A stretch of DNA of 7,884 bases from Oscillospiraceae bacterium (GTDB lineage Bacteria; Bacillota; Clostridia; Oscillospirales; Oscillospiraceae): assembly GCA_016290695.1 (NCBI GenBank), contig JAEEUX010000111.1, positions 1 through 7,884 of the forward strand. Direction: 5' to 3'. A program made the position numbers and the translations under genes. The notes beneath the pieces are model-generated. The model saw only the letters and a list, made by a program, of their open reading frames with translations. It was not told the DNA's origin and ran no database searches. This document shows positions 1 to 5,559 of the stretch, in pieces; the first letter of the stretch is position 1; the number at the start of each line of letters is the position of its first letter.

Positions 1-867
1 TACCGAACGGATATATTCCTCAACGTTGTCCGTGAAGCTGTATCTTCTGCCGCTCACGAGCGAGGCGGCGGAAGCGCCGAAGCCGGCGTAATCGCCGAGC
101 TGCCAATACTTGAGGTTGTGGCGCGATTCCTTGCCGCGGAGGGCGAAATTCGATATCTCATACTGCTGCCAGCCTGCGGAGGCGAGGAAATCTACTGTAT
201 AAAGATACATGTCCGCCTGTGTGTCTTCGTCCGGAAGGAGCTCCGAGCCGCGGTATCGGCTAAGCTCCGTTCCCTCCTCTATCTTGAGGCCGTAGCAGGA
301 CAGGTGCTCCGGTTCAAGGAGCGTCGCGCGCATGAGCGTATCCGCCCAATCCTCACGCGTCTGGGCTGGGAGGCCGTAGATAAGGTCAAGGCTCAGGTTT
401 TCAAAGCCCGCGCGCCGCGCCGCTTCTACGGCGTCGAGTGTCATTTCATGCGTGTGGCGGCGGTTTATAAATTTCAGGATAGTGTTGTTTGCCGACTGCA
501 TGCCAATCGAAATGCGGTTGAAGCCTGCACGGCGGAGGCTTTTCAGCTCGTCGCGGCGGATGCTGTCGGGGTTTGCTTCGAGCGTCACCTCCGAGTCCAC
601 CAAAACGTGGCAGCAGCGGGTGAGCGTCTCGAAAATGCGGATAAGGTTCGCCGCACCGTACCAGCTCGGCGTTCCGCCGCCGAAATACACCGTATCCACG
701 CGATAGTTTTCGAGCCGTGGGGCGTATTCCTCAAGGTGCTTTATTATCGCTGCCTGATACTGCGGGATGAGATCGCGCCGCCCGGAGGTGGAGCAAAAAT
801 CGCAGTAAGAGCAGCGGGAAGCGCAGAAGGGTATATGAAAATAAATGCCGATACGCTGTTTTTCCAT
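1..867 (-). CDS. hemW: HemW, radical SAM heme chaperone (partial, C-terminus beyond window)
   Basis: This encodes the first 289 residues of a HemW-type protein; family members are usually about 370-390 residues, so the C-terminal part lies beyond base 1. HemW is a cytoplasmic [4Fe-4S]/SAM protein that binds heme and is thought to deliver it to client proteins; it is often misannotated as coproporphyrinogen oxidase HemN. Visible motifs are CASRCSYC (Cys15, Cys19, Cys22, the radical SAM cluster ligands), FGGGTPS at 62-68 (SAM binding), EANP at 97-100, RISIGMQS at about 118-125, DLIYGLPAQ at 161-169, YEISNFA at 236-242 and HNLKYW at 250-255. The DLIYGLP and HNLKYW motifs favour HemW over true HemN. 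A good ribosome binding site, GGAGG at 876-880, sits 8 bases before the ATG at 865-867 and fixes the start. It follows ruvX by 140 bases on the same strand and may have its own promoter. Confidence 0.93.
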   Translation of the reverse strand, partial: MEKQRIGIYFHIPFCASRCSYCDFCSTSGRRDLIPQYQAAIIKHLEEYAPRLENYRVDTVYFGGGTPSWYGAANLIRIFETLTRCCHVLVDSEVTLEANPDSIRRDELKSLRRAGFNRISIGMQSANNTILKFINRRHTHEMTLDAVEAARRAGFENLSLDLIYGLPAQTREDWADTLMRATLLEPEHLSCYGLKIEEGTELSRYRGSELLPDEDTQADMYLYTVDFLASAGWQQYEISNFALRGKESRHNLKYWQLGDYAGFGASAASLVSGRRYSFTDNVEEYIRSV

Positions 868-902
868 AATAAGCACCTCCCCTAATGCGCCACTTCGGGC
901 GC

Positions 903-931
903 GTTATAATAAGCATGAGTCCGCCGTGCAA
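903..931 (-). promoter_or_regulatory. Possible promoter of hemW
   Basis: On the minus strand a -10 box TATAAC (903-908, 5 of 6 to consensus) lies 17 bases after TTGCAC (926-931, only 3 of 6). Transcription would begin near 896 and give a short leader of about 28 bases. The -35 box overlaps a small hairpin, CCGTGC/GCACGG (924-938). The spacing is ideal but the -35 is weak, so this is tentative. Confidence 0.33.
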
Positions 932-1007
932 GGCACGGGACTGTCAAGGAACAGATTACCCCAAGGCGGGGCCGTGTGTCAACAAAAAATCGTAACAAAA
1001 ATATCCC

Positions 1008-1418
1008 TCAATGCGCCGAATTGAGGTAGGTTTCCAGAATGAGCTGGGCGGCGACGGCATCCACCACCGCCTTGCGTTTTTTCCCGCGCCTGCCTGCCTC
1101 GGAAAGGATACGGTGCGCATCCACGGTGGTAAGGCGCTCGTCAACCGGGATGGGCTGAACGCCGGTTTTTTCGGCAAGAAGAGCGGCAAGCTCGACGCTT
1201 TTTTCTGCGCGCGGGCCGCGCGTTCCATCCATGTTCACGGGCGAGCCGATAACTATTTTCTCCGCCTTGCGGGAACGGTAAAGCTGCGCGAGCTTATCGG
1301 CCAGCGCCGCCTGCGACCATTCGTTTATAACGAGCGTTTCCCCCGCGATAGACCCCGTAAGGTCGGAAAACGCGACGCCCGTGCGTGCGTCGCCGTAGTC
1401 AATCGCCATAATTTTCAT
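1008..1418 (-). CDS. ruvX: RuvX/YqgF putative Holliday junction resolvase
   Basis: This 136-residue protein has the full length and motifs of the YqgF/RuvX family, an RNase H-like fold nuclease linked to Holliday junction resolution and, in some bacteria, to 16S rRNA 5' end processing. The N-terminal strand carries IDYGDARTGVAFSD with the first acidic residue at Asp7; GSPVNMDGT at 58-66 is the substrate-loop motif (often GLPxxMDGT); DERLTT at 93-98 carries Glu94; and DAVAAQLILETYL at 120-132 carries the last catalytic Asp120. All three expected acidic residues are present, so it should be active. The ATG at 1416-1418 follows a GGAGG 7 bases upstream. A strong hairpin at 1440-1479 lies directly before that ribosome binding site. 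hemW follows on the same strand, and adh lies upstream behind the tandem repeats. No clear promoter of its own is seen. Confidence 0.93.
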   Translation of the reverse strand: MKIMAIDYGDARTGVAFSDLTGSIAGETLVINEWSQAALADKLAQLYRSRKAEKIVIGSPVNMDGTRGPRAEKSVELAALLAEKTGVQPIPVDERLTTVDAHRILSEAGRRGKKRKAVVDAVAAQLILETYLNSAH

Positions 1419-1439
1419 GGCCCAGCCTCCGTTTAAAGA

Positions 1440-1479
1440 GGGACGGTATCCGCCCTGACTTCGGGCAGGATACCGTCCC
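1440..1479. repeat. Long inverted repeat (hairpin) just upstream of ruvX
   Basis: GGGACGGTATCC (1440-1451) and GGATACCGTCCC (1468-1479) form a perfect 12-bp stem, extended inward by GCCC/GGGC with one bulged A. On the plus strand it is followed by a T-rich tract (1483-1500, ending in six Ts) and so looks like an intrinsic terminator, but no plus-strand gene precedes it. On the minus strand it falls in the leader of ruvX and ends about 15 bases before its GGAGG. From memory it also resembles the short GGGGACGG-type palindromes dispersed in some Firmicutes genomes; that link is not tested here. Confidence 0.7.
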
Positions 1480-1508
1480 CTGTTCTTGGTTTGCTTTTTT
1501 GATTAATT

Positions 1509-1600
1509 TCTGCGACGGAGATTTTGCGCCGGTCGAGGTGAACGCAGAGGCAATATTCAGATATTGCCGAGCATTTTAACGAAGTATGGCACAAAACTCC
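1509..1600. repeat. Tandem palindromic repeat, copy A (92 bp)
   Basis: Copy A is about 85% identical to copy B, which starts 99 bases later. Both begin TCTGCGACGGAGATTTTGCG and end with ATGGCACAAAA..CTCC. The copy carries an outer inverted repeat, GGAGATTTTG (1517-1526) against CAAAACTCC (1592-1600, one base missing), and a perfect inner hairpin, GGCAATAT (1549-1556), loop TCAG, ATATTGCC (1561-1568). It does not encode a convincing protein. It lies between adh and ruvX, both on the minus strand. Confidence 0.85.
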
Positions 1601-1607
1601 TAATACA

Positions 1608-1700
1608 TCTGCGACGGAGATTTTGCGTCAGACGAGGCAAACGCGCAGGCAATACAAAGGTATTACCGAGCATTTTAACGATGTATGGCACAAAATCTCC
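1608..1700. repeat. Tandem palindromic repeat, copy B (93 bp)
   Basis: This second copy ends 12 bases after the adh stop codon in the minus-strand sense. Its outer inverted repeat is a perfect 10 bp, GGAGATTTTG (1616-1625) and CAAAATCTCC (1691-1700). The inner hairpin is GGCAATAC (1648-1655), loop AAAG, GTATTACC (1660-1667). Relative to copy A, a T-A pair at the top of the stem has become C-G on both sides, a compensatory change. The one remaining mismatch (C/A on the plus strand) is a T/G wobble if the minus strand is transcribed, which is the strand of adh and ruvX. Confidence 0.85.
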
Positions 1701-1712
1701 AAGCAGGCAAAA

Positions 1713-2813
1713 TCAGAATACGAGGATCGGCTTTATAACAGCGCCGCTGTGCGAATCCTCAAAGGCCTGATTGATCTCCTCAAACTTATAATACTTGGTC
1801 ATCTTATCGATGGGAAGACGGCCCTGCTTATAGAACTTGACGAGCTCGGGGATGAAGGTCTGGGGATTGGCTCCGCCCTCGACGACGCCCGCGAAGGACG
1901 CGCTCTTATCCATGAGCCATGCGTTGGCAAGAACGCCGACTTCCTTATCGCCCGTTACGCCGACGAGGACGCCGAGGCCCTCGCTGCGGAGAGAAGCGAG
2001 CATCTGCTGGCAGAGGACGGGAACGCCGACAGCCTCGAGGCCGTAGTGGACACCCTTACCGTCGCAGATCTCCTTGATCTTCGCAGGAACGTCAGCGCAT
2101 TCCTTGCCGTTTATAACGTGGGTCGCGCCCATCTCAAGAGCCATTTCGAGGCGGGAGGGAACGAGGTCGATGGCGATGATCTTATCGCAGCCGGCAATCT
2201 TCGCGGCCATGATAGCGCTCATGCCGACAGCGCCCGCGCCGAATACGGCGATGGAGGTGCCGGGTTCGGGCTTCATGCGGCAGAGGACTGCGCCCGCGCC
2301 GGTCTGAACGCCGCAGCCGAGAGAGCAGAGAGCCTTGAGGTCAACCTCGGGGTCAACCTTAACGGCGTTTCTCGCCTCAACTACGCAGTAGGTGGAGAAG
2401 CCGCCCTGTCCGAAGAGGACGGAGATCTCGTTGCCCTTAGCGTCGGTCAGACGGCGGGTACCGTCGGAATAAGCGCCGCCGAAGAAGAGGGAGAAGCTGT
2501 TTTCGCAGGCATAGGGGTGGCCCTCAAAGCACTTGTCGCAGCAGCCGCAGGAAGGATAGCTCATGACGACGTGGTCGCCGACCTTGAGGGAATTTACGCC
2601 CTCGCCGACCTGCTCGACGATGCCGACGCCCTCATGGCCCATGACCATTGGGAGATTGGCGGGGATAAACTGCTTGATCGCGGAAGCGTCGGTGTGGCAG
2701 ACGCCGCAGGCGACCATTTTTATAAGGACTTCACCGGCCTTAGGAGCGGCGAGCTCGAGCTCTTCGATCTCAATCTTGTCGGTGGCGCGGGTGATGGCAG
2801 CTTTTACTTTCAT
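1713..2813 (-). CDS. Zinc-dependent NAD(P) alcohol dehydrogenase (MDR family)
   Basis: This 366-residue protein is a full-length medium-chain zinc alcohol dehydrogenase of the kind annotated as aryl/benzyl or class III-like, interconverting an alcohol and an aldehyde with NAD(P). Catalytic zinc ligands are Cys39 (CGVCHTD), His60 (GHEGVG) and Cys167 (SLGCGVQTG). The structural zinc site is complete: Cys89, Cys92, Cys95 and Cys103. The Rossmann motif GAGAVG is at 192-197, and Asp216 at the end of the second strand favours NAD over NADP. The chosen ATG at 2811-2813 has GGAGGT (2822-2827) 8 bases upstream and starts with the usual MKVKAA; an in-frame ATG at 2864 would add 17 unusual residues with no matching site. 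Codons lean strongly to C/G-ending preferred forms, suggesting high expression. It sits alone behind its own leader, with the metallophosphoesterase gene upstream on the same strand. The exact substrate cannot be read from sequence. Confidence 0.93.
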   Translation of the reverse strand: MKVKAAITRATDKIEIEELELAAPKAGEVLIKMVACGVCHTDASAIKQFIPANLPMVMGHEGVGIVEQVGEGVNSLKVGDHVVMSYPSCGCCDKCFEGHPYACENSFSLFFGGAYSDGTRRLTDAKGNEISVLFGQGGFSTYCVVEARNAVKVDPEVDLKALCSLGCGVQTGAGAVLCRMKPEPGTSIAVFGAGAVGMSAIMAAKIAGCDKIIAIDLVPSRLEMALEMGATHVINGKECADVPAKIKEICDGKGVHYGLEAVGVPVLCQQMLASLRSEGLGVLVGVTGDKEVGVLANAWLMDKSASFAGVVEGGANPQTFIPELVKFYKQGRLPIDKMTKYYKFEEINQAFEDSHSGAVIKPILVF

Positions 2814-2849
2814 TGTAATTGACCTCCATAAATAATAATGCGGCAGCGC

Positions 2850-2863
2850 AAAAAGCGCTTCCA
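2850..2863 (-). promoter_or_regulatory. cre-like site upstream of adh
   Basis: The minus-strand sequence TGGAAGCGCTTTTT matches 12 of 14 positions of the CcpA catabolite-response consensus TGWAARCGYTWNCW, including the central AAGCGCTT core. It would lie about at the transcription start of the possible adh promoter, a position where CcpA represses. The same bases also form a GCGC-A5-GCGC hairpin, so the match may be incidental. Confidence 0.33.
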
Positions 2864-2871
2864 ATAAATAT

Positions 2872-2901
2872 ATGATAAATGAGTTTTACACAAAGGAACA
2901 A
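2872..2901 (-). promoter_or_regulatory. Possible promoter of adh
   Basis: On the minus strand TATCAT (2872-2877, 5 of 6 to the -10 consensus) lies 18 bases after TTGTTC (2896-2901, 3 of 6). The predicted start, near 2865, gives a leader of about 50 bases. The gap between the two coding regions is 92 bases, so a promoter is expected here, but the -35 match is weak. Confidence 0.3.
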
Positions 2902-2905
2902 TCAG

Positions 2906-3499
2906 TCACAGCTCGATTATGCGGTACCCCGTCGCGTTCACGCAGGTAGTCGCGCCGAAAACGCTGACAGCGCGGTTATTCACCGGCGAGCCGCTGAGAT
3001 GATAATGGCCGAAGAAATGGTATTTCGGGCTGTATGTATCGTCTATCCGGCAAAAGGAGGAGAAGCCGCGGTGAAACTGGCTGGGTCCGTCGCCCCGCCC
3101 TAAGGGCGCGGCATGAGTTACGAAAATATCGACGCCCCCCGCCTTTTTGATGCGAGCTTCGAGTTTTTTGGCGCGGCGCTCCATCTCCGCCTCGGTATAA
3201 ACGATGGCGCCCTGTCCCCCGCCCATAGCGCCGCCGAGCCCGGCGATACGAAGCCCGCGATAGCGCACAAGCTCCCCGTCTATGCAGACACAGCCCTCCG
3301 GCGGGCGGTGGGCATAATCGGTATCATGGTTGCCGCAGACATAAAAAAGCGGGGCGGGTATCATCGTGACGAGATAGCTAAGGTAGCTCGCCTTCAAATC
3401 GCCGCAGGAAATGATAAGGTCCACGGATTTGAACACCGCCGGGTCGAAATGATCCCATATATATTTGCTTTCAACGTCCGAAACGGCAAGTATTTTCAT
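2906..3499 (-). CDS. Calcineurin-like metallophosphoesterase
   Basis: This 197-residue protein is a compact single-domain metallophosphoesterase, presumably cytoplasmic, hydrolysing a phosphoester with two bound metal ions. Motifs in order are SDVE at 7-10, GD at 33-34, GNHD at 56-59, VTHAAP at 127-132 and GHYH at 164-167, which together form the usual dimetal centre. The first motif, normally DxH, is DVE here (Asp8, Glu10), so one metal ligand is changed from His to Glu; I recall the same variant in other clostridial relatives, which would make it a subfamily trait and not damage. The ATG at 3497-3499 is preceded by AGAGG about 9 bases upstream. It is transcribed from a strong promoter at 3553-3581, divergent from the lipoprotein gene, and may read on into adh 92 bases downstream. 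The physiological substrate is unknown. Confidence 0.87.
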   Translation of the reverse strand: MKILAVSDVESKYIWDHFDPAVFKSVDLIISCGDLKASYLSYLVTMIPAPLFYVCGNHDTDYAHRPPEGCVCIDGELVRYRGLRIAGLGGAMGGGQGAIVYTEAEMERRAKKLEARIKKAGGVDIFVTHAAPLGRGDGPSQFHRGFSSFCRIDDTYSPKYHFFGHYHLSGSPVNNRAVSVFGATTCVNATGYRIIEL

Positions 3500-3552
3500 A
3501 CGCTTTGTCCTCTCTGTCCGCGCTTTCCCCGCGGTGGGGCAAATACAAATAT

Positions 3553-3581
3553 ATTATACAATATTATTCTCGTATTATCAA
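3553..3581 (-). promoter_or_regulatory. Sigma-A-type promoter for the metallophosphoesterase gene
   Basis: On the minus strand TTGATA (3576-3581, 5 of 6) and a perfect TATAAT (3553-3558) are separated by exactly 17 bases. Transcription would start near 3546 and give a leader of about 47 bases. This is one of the two best promoter matches in the window. Confidence 0.75.
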
Positions 3582-3610
3582 CAGAGATTTTATCCACGCT
3601 TCGATTTTGG

Positions 3611-3639
3611 TTGCCATAGATGGCCCTATGTGCTACAAT
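3611..3639 (+). promoter_or_regulatory. Sigma-A-type promoter for the lipoprotein gene
   Basis: TTGCCA (3611-3616, 5 of 6) and TACAAT (3634-3639, 5 of 6) are 17 bases apart, and TGC just before the -10 gives an extended -10 element. The start would be near 3646, leaving a leader of about 40 bases before the ATG at 3686. It is back to back with the minus-strand promoter, with 29 bases between the two -35 boxes. Confidence 0.72.
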
Positions 3640-3685
3640 TAGGCAAACAAGCCCTCGGTTTTACTGTTTTTGTATGGAGGTTTTT

Positions 3686-4990
3686 ATGAAAAAGCTTATT
3701 GCAGCGTTGTTATCGCTGATTTTTATTCTATCACTCTGCTCCTGCGCCATCGAAAAGAAGGCTGACAGCGCTGATGAGCCCAAGCCCACAGATGCTCCCG
3801 CAGCGGCTGAAACTCCCTCCGCGGAGCCCTCGGGCGAGCCGGAGGCGTCGAGCGAACCCAGCCCCGAGGAACCGCCGCAGGAAGAAACGGAGCCTCAGGT
3901 AATCGCCCTTATAAAGCTCAGCGAAAGCCAAAGCTTTAAGGACGCTGACGGCAGCGAGCTTGTAAACTTCTCCTGCACCTCGGCGGAATTCTACATCCCC
4001 GGACGCAAGGACGCCGCGGCACTCATAAACGCCGACGTTCCGAAGGACTGCTTCGGCATCTTCTGGGCTGAGGATAAACCCATGACTTACGACGAGGTCG
4101 TGGAAATGGCTCGGGAGGACCGCGCGAACCGCCTTGAAAGCGTTCAGGACTCGGAATGGGAATGGAGCTTCGTTCCCTATTGCGGCGAGCGCAGGGCAAT
4201 CGTTACCCGCGCGGACGGCGCGGTCGTGAGCATACTGTATTCTAATTACATCTACACAGGCGGAGTCCACGGCTTTAGTTGGTGCGAGAGCGCGGTCTAC
4301 AGCTCGCGCACGGGCAAGCCGCTCAGCCGCGCGGACATCTGCGGCGGCAGTGACGAGGAGTTCCTGCGTTTCTGCGCTGACTACATAACCGACCTTTCCC
4401 ATTCCGAGGCTTACGCCGATTATCAGGAGGCGTTTTTCGAGGGTTATGAAGCCGACATTCCCGACGTTATCGCCGCCAGCGCATGGTATCTCAGTGACGC
4501 GGGCGTCGTCTTCCCGATAAGTCCCTACGAGCTCGGCCCCTATGCGATGGGCTCGATAGAGTTCTGCGTCCCCTATTCCGCGCTCGGCGGCATTATCGCG
4601 GACGAGTTTATCCCCCCTGAACGCGACGGGATGCCCGGCAGCCTCAGCTTGGTCAAGGGCGCCGCAGGCAGCTTCAACGCTTCCATAGACAAGGGACGCG
4701 GTGAAGTCGCGGTTCTGAAGGTCTCCGGCTCGGTATATGACCTCACCATAGCAAGCGTGACTAATTTCTATGACGACTACTATTTCACCACGGACAGCGA
4801 CGCTATATTCGCCGGAGTCTGCCGCGACGGGGACAGTTTTTTCCTTCGCGACTATTATCCCGACGTTGCCCCCGCCTTCTCCGTATCTTACACCGATGGA
4901 ACGGGCAGAAAGCATGAATACATCCTCACTCAAAGCGGCGAGGACGGTTCCATTCTCATGCTCCCCCGCCCCGCGCAGCCCGCGGGCTGA
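3686..4990 (+). CDS. Secreted lipoprotein with DUF4163/DUF3298-like (RsiV/PdaC-type) module
   Basis: This 434-residue protein has a classic lipoprotein signal: basic MKK, a hydrophobic stretch at 4-17 and the lipobox LCSC, with Cys20 as the lipidated residue, so it should be anchored outside the membrane. Residues 24-71 are a Pro/Glu/Ser/Ala-rich flexible linker. Residues of about 72-195 look like DUF4163, ending in the characteristic YTGGVHG at 190-196. Residues of about 200-300 fit DUF3298, with WYLSDAGVVF and SPYELGPYAMG at about 267-289. This pair occurs in RsiV-like and PdaC-like extracellular proteins linked to cell-wall or lysozyme sensing. The last 130 residues (about 305-434) are beta-rich in appearance and match no family I recognise. 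There is no membrane anti-sigma part, so it is not RsiV itself. GGAGG at 3676-3680 lies 5 bases before the ATG; an in-frame ATG at 3620 would spoil the signal peptide. No neighbour suggests its partner. Confidence 0.85.
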   Translation: MKKLIAALLSLIFILSLCSCAIEKKADSADEPKPTDAPAAAETPSAEPSGEPEASSEPSPEEPPQEETEPQVIALIKLSESQSFKDADGSELVNFSCTSAEFYIPGRKDAAALINADVPKDCFGIFWAEDKPMTYDEVVEMAREDRANRLESVQDSEWEWSFVPYCGERRAIVTRADGAVVSILYSNYIYTGGVHGFSWCESAVYSSRTGKPLSRADICGGSDEEFLRFCADYITDLSHSEAYADYQEAFFEGYEADIPDVIAASAWYLSDAGVVFPISPYELGPYAMGSIEFCVPYSALGGIIADEFIPPERDGMPGSLSLVKGAAGSFNASIDKGRGEVAVLKVSGSVYDLTIASVTNFYDDYYFTTDSDAIFAGVCRDGDSFFLRDYYPDVAPAFSVSYTDGTGRKHEYILTQSGEDGSILMLPRPAQPAG

Positions 4991-5018
4991 CAGACCGGTT
5001 TGGGTAATTCCGGGCAAG

Positions 5019-5389
5019 CTAATAATTAGTTCCTTCTTCATCCTGCTCAAGAGCGTTCAGATAATCCTCGTAGTCGGTTTTATAGGAATACTCCCTATTG
5101 ACAGTTTTGCCGCTTTCTGCTATTCTGTTCGCAAGTGCATCGGATTGAGAAGGACCCGTCCTTGGCTCTTGGTAACGAGAGCGCTGGTTTTCGCCAGTGA
5201 CGGTATTCTTGCCGATGCTTCTTTTTTGTCTATCATGTGGACTCTGCTTACATCGTGCAGGATTCTTCTATCTCTTCCGTCCGCAATATTCAGCGTTGCT
5301 TCGTAAATATTTCCATCCAAGTCTTGCAGATATGTAGTACGTTTCTCCCATCCGTTTTCATCCAACCACTTATGTGAGAGGGCTTTGCG
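5019..5389 (-). pseudogene. Truncated, frameshifted remnant of a phage-type polyvalent-protein/nuclease-like domain
   Basis: Minus-strand reading gives a recognisable stretch, with WLDENGWEKRTTYLQDLDG followed by NIYEATLNIADGRDRRILHD, then VSRVHMIDKK. It resembles the C-terminal domains associated with phage and mobile-element polyvalent proteins (the LPD3/PBECR type). This assignment is from memory of the xYxATLNIA...ILYDv pattern. Two lesions are visible. The 5' end is missing: no start codon with a ribosome binding site exists, and the frame closes at a stop (5390-5392) inside a repeat. In addition, the frame must shift at a run of six As (plus-strand Ts at 5222-5227). Adding one A joins the domain to a natural-looking tail that includes NREYSYKTDYEDYLNALEQ and stops at TAG (5019-5021). 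Without the shift the frame ends at 5120. A short TTG-started gene (5120-5365) is possible but has no ribosome binding site. Confidence 0.55.
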
Positions 5390-5442
5390 TCAGGCGAGGC
5401 GGACTTTTCCGGGCATAATGAATATATATGGTCAGGAAGCCC
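5380..5442. repeat. Diverged third copy of the palindromic repeat (63 bp)
   Basis: TTTGCGTCAGGCGAGGC (5384-5400) matches copy B in 16 of 17 bases, and the right half, GCAT..T.A..AT.TATGG (5412-5430), follows copies A and B loosely. The terminal inverted repeat is now GGGCTT (5380-5385) and AAGCCC (5437-5442): it differs from GGAGATTTTG/CAAAATCTCC of the other copies, yet its arms still pair. The inner hairpin is missing, which explains the shorter length. It touches the broken 5' end of the phage-gene remnant. Confidence 0.55.
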
Positions 5443-5493
5443 AAGGAAGCATGCCGCATAGATTTTCCGATTTTAATTGAATATTAGTATAAA

Positions 5494-5523
5494 GCCGCCC
5501 CTCGCGAAAAAATGAGGGGCGGC
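5494..5523 (-). terminator. Terminator of the HD-GYP gene
   Basis: GCCGCCCCTC and GAGGGGCGGC form a perfect 10-bp GC-rich stem with a 10-base loop that contains six Ts in the minus-strand sense. It lies 36 bases after the HD-GYP stop codon. The tail after the stem is TTTATACT, only partly U-rich, so termination may be incomplete. Confidence 0.65.
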
Positions 5524-5559
5524 GGTTTATATACTATATGCGCTATATGTTTGACAGCC

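Noticed and set aside
887..902. GCGCC/GGCGC hairpin before hemW as a leader regulator
   Set aside because: The 5-bp stem would straddle the predicted start of transcription, so it would be only partly in the RNA.
1509..1700. CRISPR array
   Set aside because: There are only two units, each about 92 bp and palindromic, separated by 7 bases. No spacer pattern or cas gene is present.
1564..1770. Small plus-strand open frame with a repeated PSILTxYGTK peptide
   Set aside because: The peptide repeat only reflects the tandem DNA repeat. The frame runs into the antisense of adh and has no ribosome binding site.
1623..2822. 399-codon plus-strand open frame across adh
   Set aside because: It is antisense to a complete alcohol dehydrogenase with all zinc and NAD motifs. 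The protein is low-complexity Ala/Gly/Asp and begins inside the repeat.
2814..2864. N-terminal extension of the alcohol dehydrogenase from an ATG at 2864
   Set aside because: The extra 17 residues do not fit the family, and the strong GGAGGT lies inside that stretch, correctly spaced for the ATG at 2813.
4976..4989. Perfect 14-bp palindrome CAGCCCGCGGGCTG at the end of the lipoprotein gene, as a terminator
   Set aside because: The stem would be only 5 bp with a CGCG loop, it overlaps the stop codon, and no T run follows. It may be chance in GC-rich coding sequence.
3731..5050. Long 439-codon open frame on the minus strand across the lipoprotein gene
   Set aside because: It mirrors the codon structure of the plus-strand lipoprotein, has no family-like motifs and no fitting ribosome binding site, while the plus-strand gene has promoter, ribosome binding site, signal peptide and known domains.
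5120..5365. Intact small TTG-started gene
   Set aside because: No ribosome binding site precedes the TTG, recognisable coding sequence continues upstream of it, and a natural tail lies in another frame downstream. It is better read as a broken remnant.
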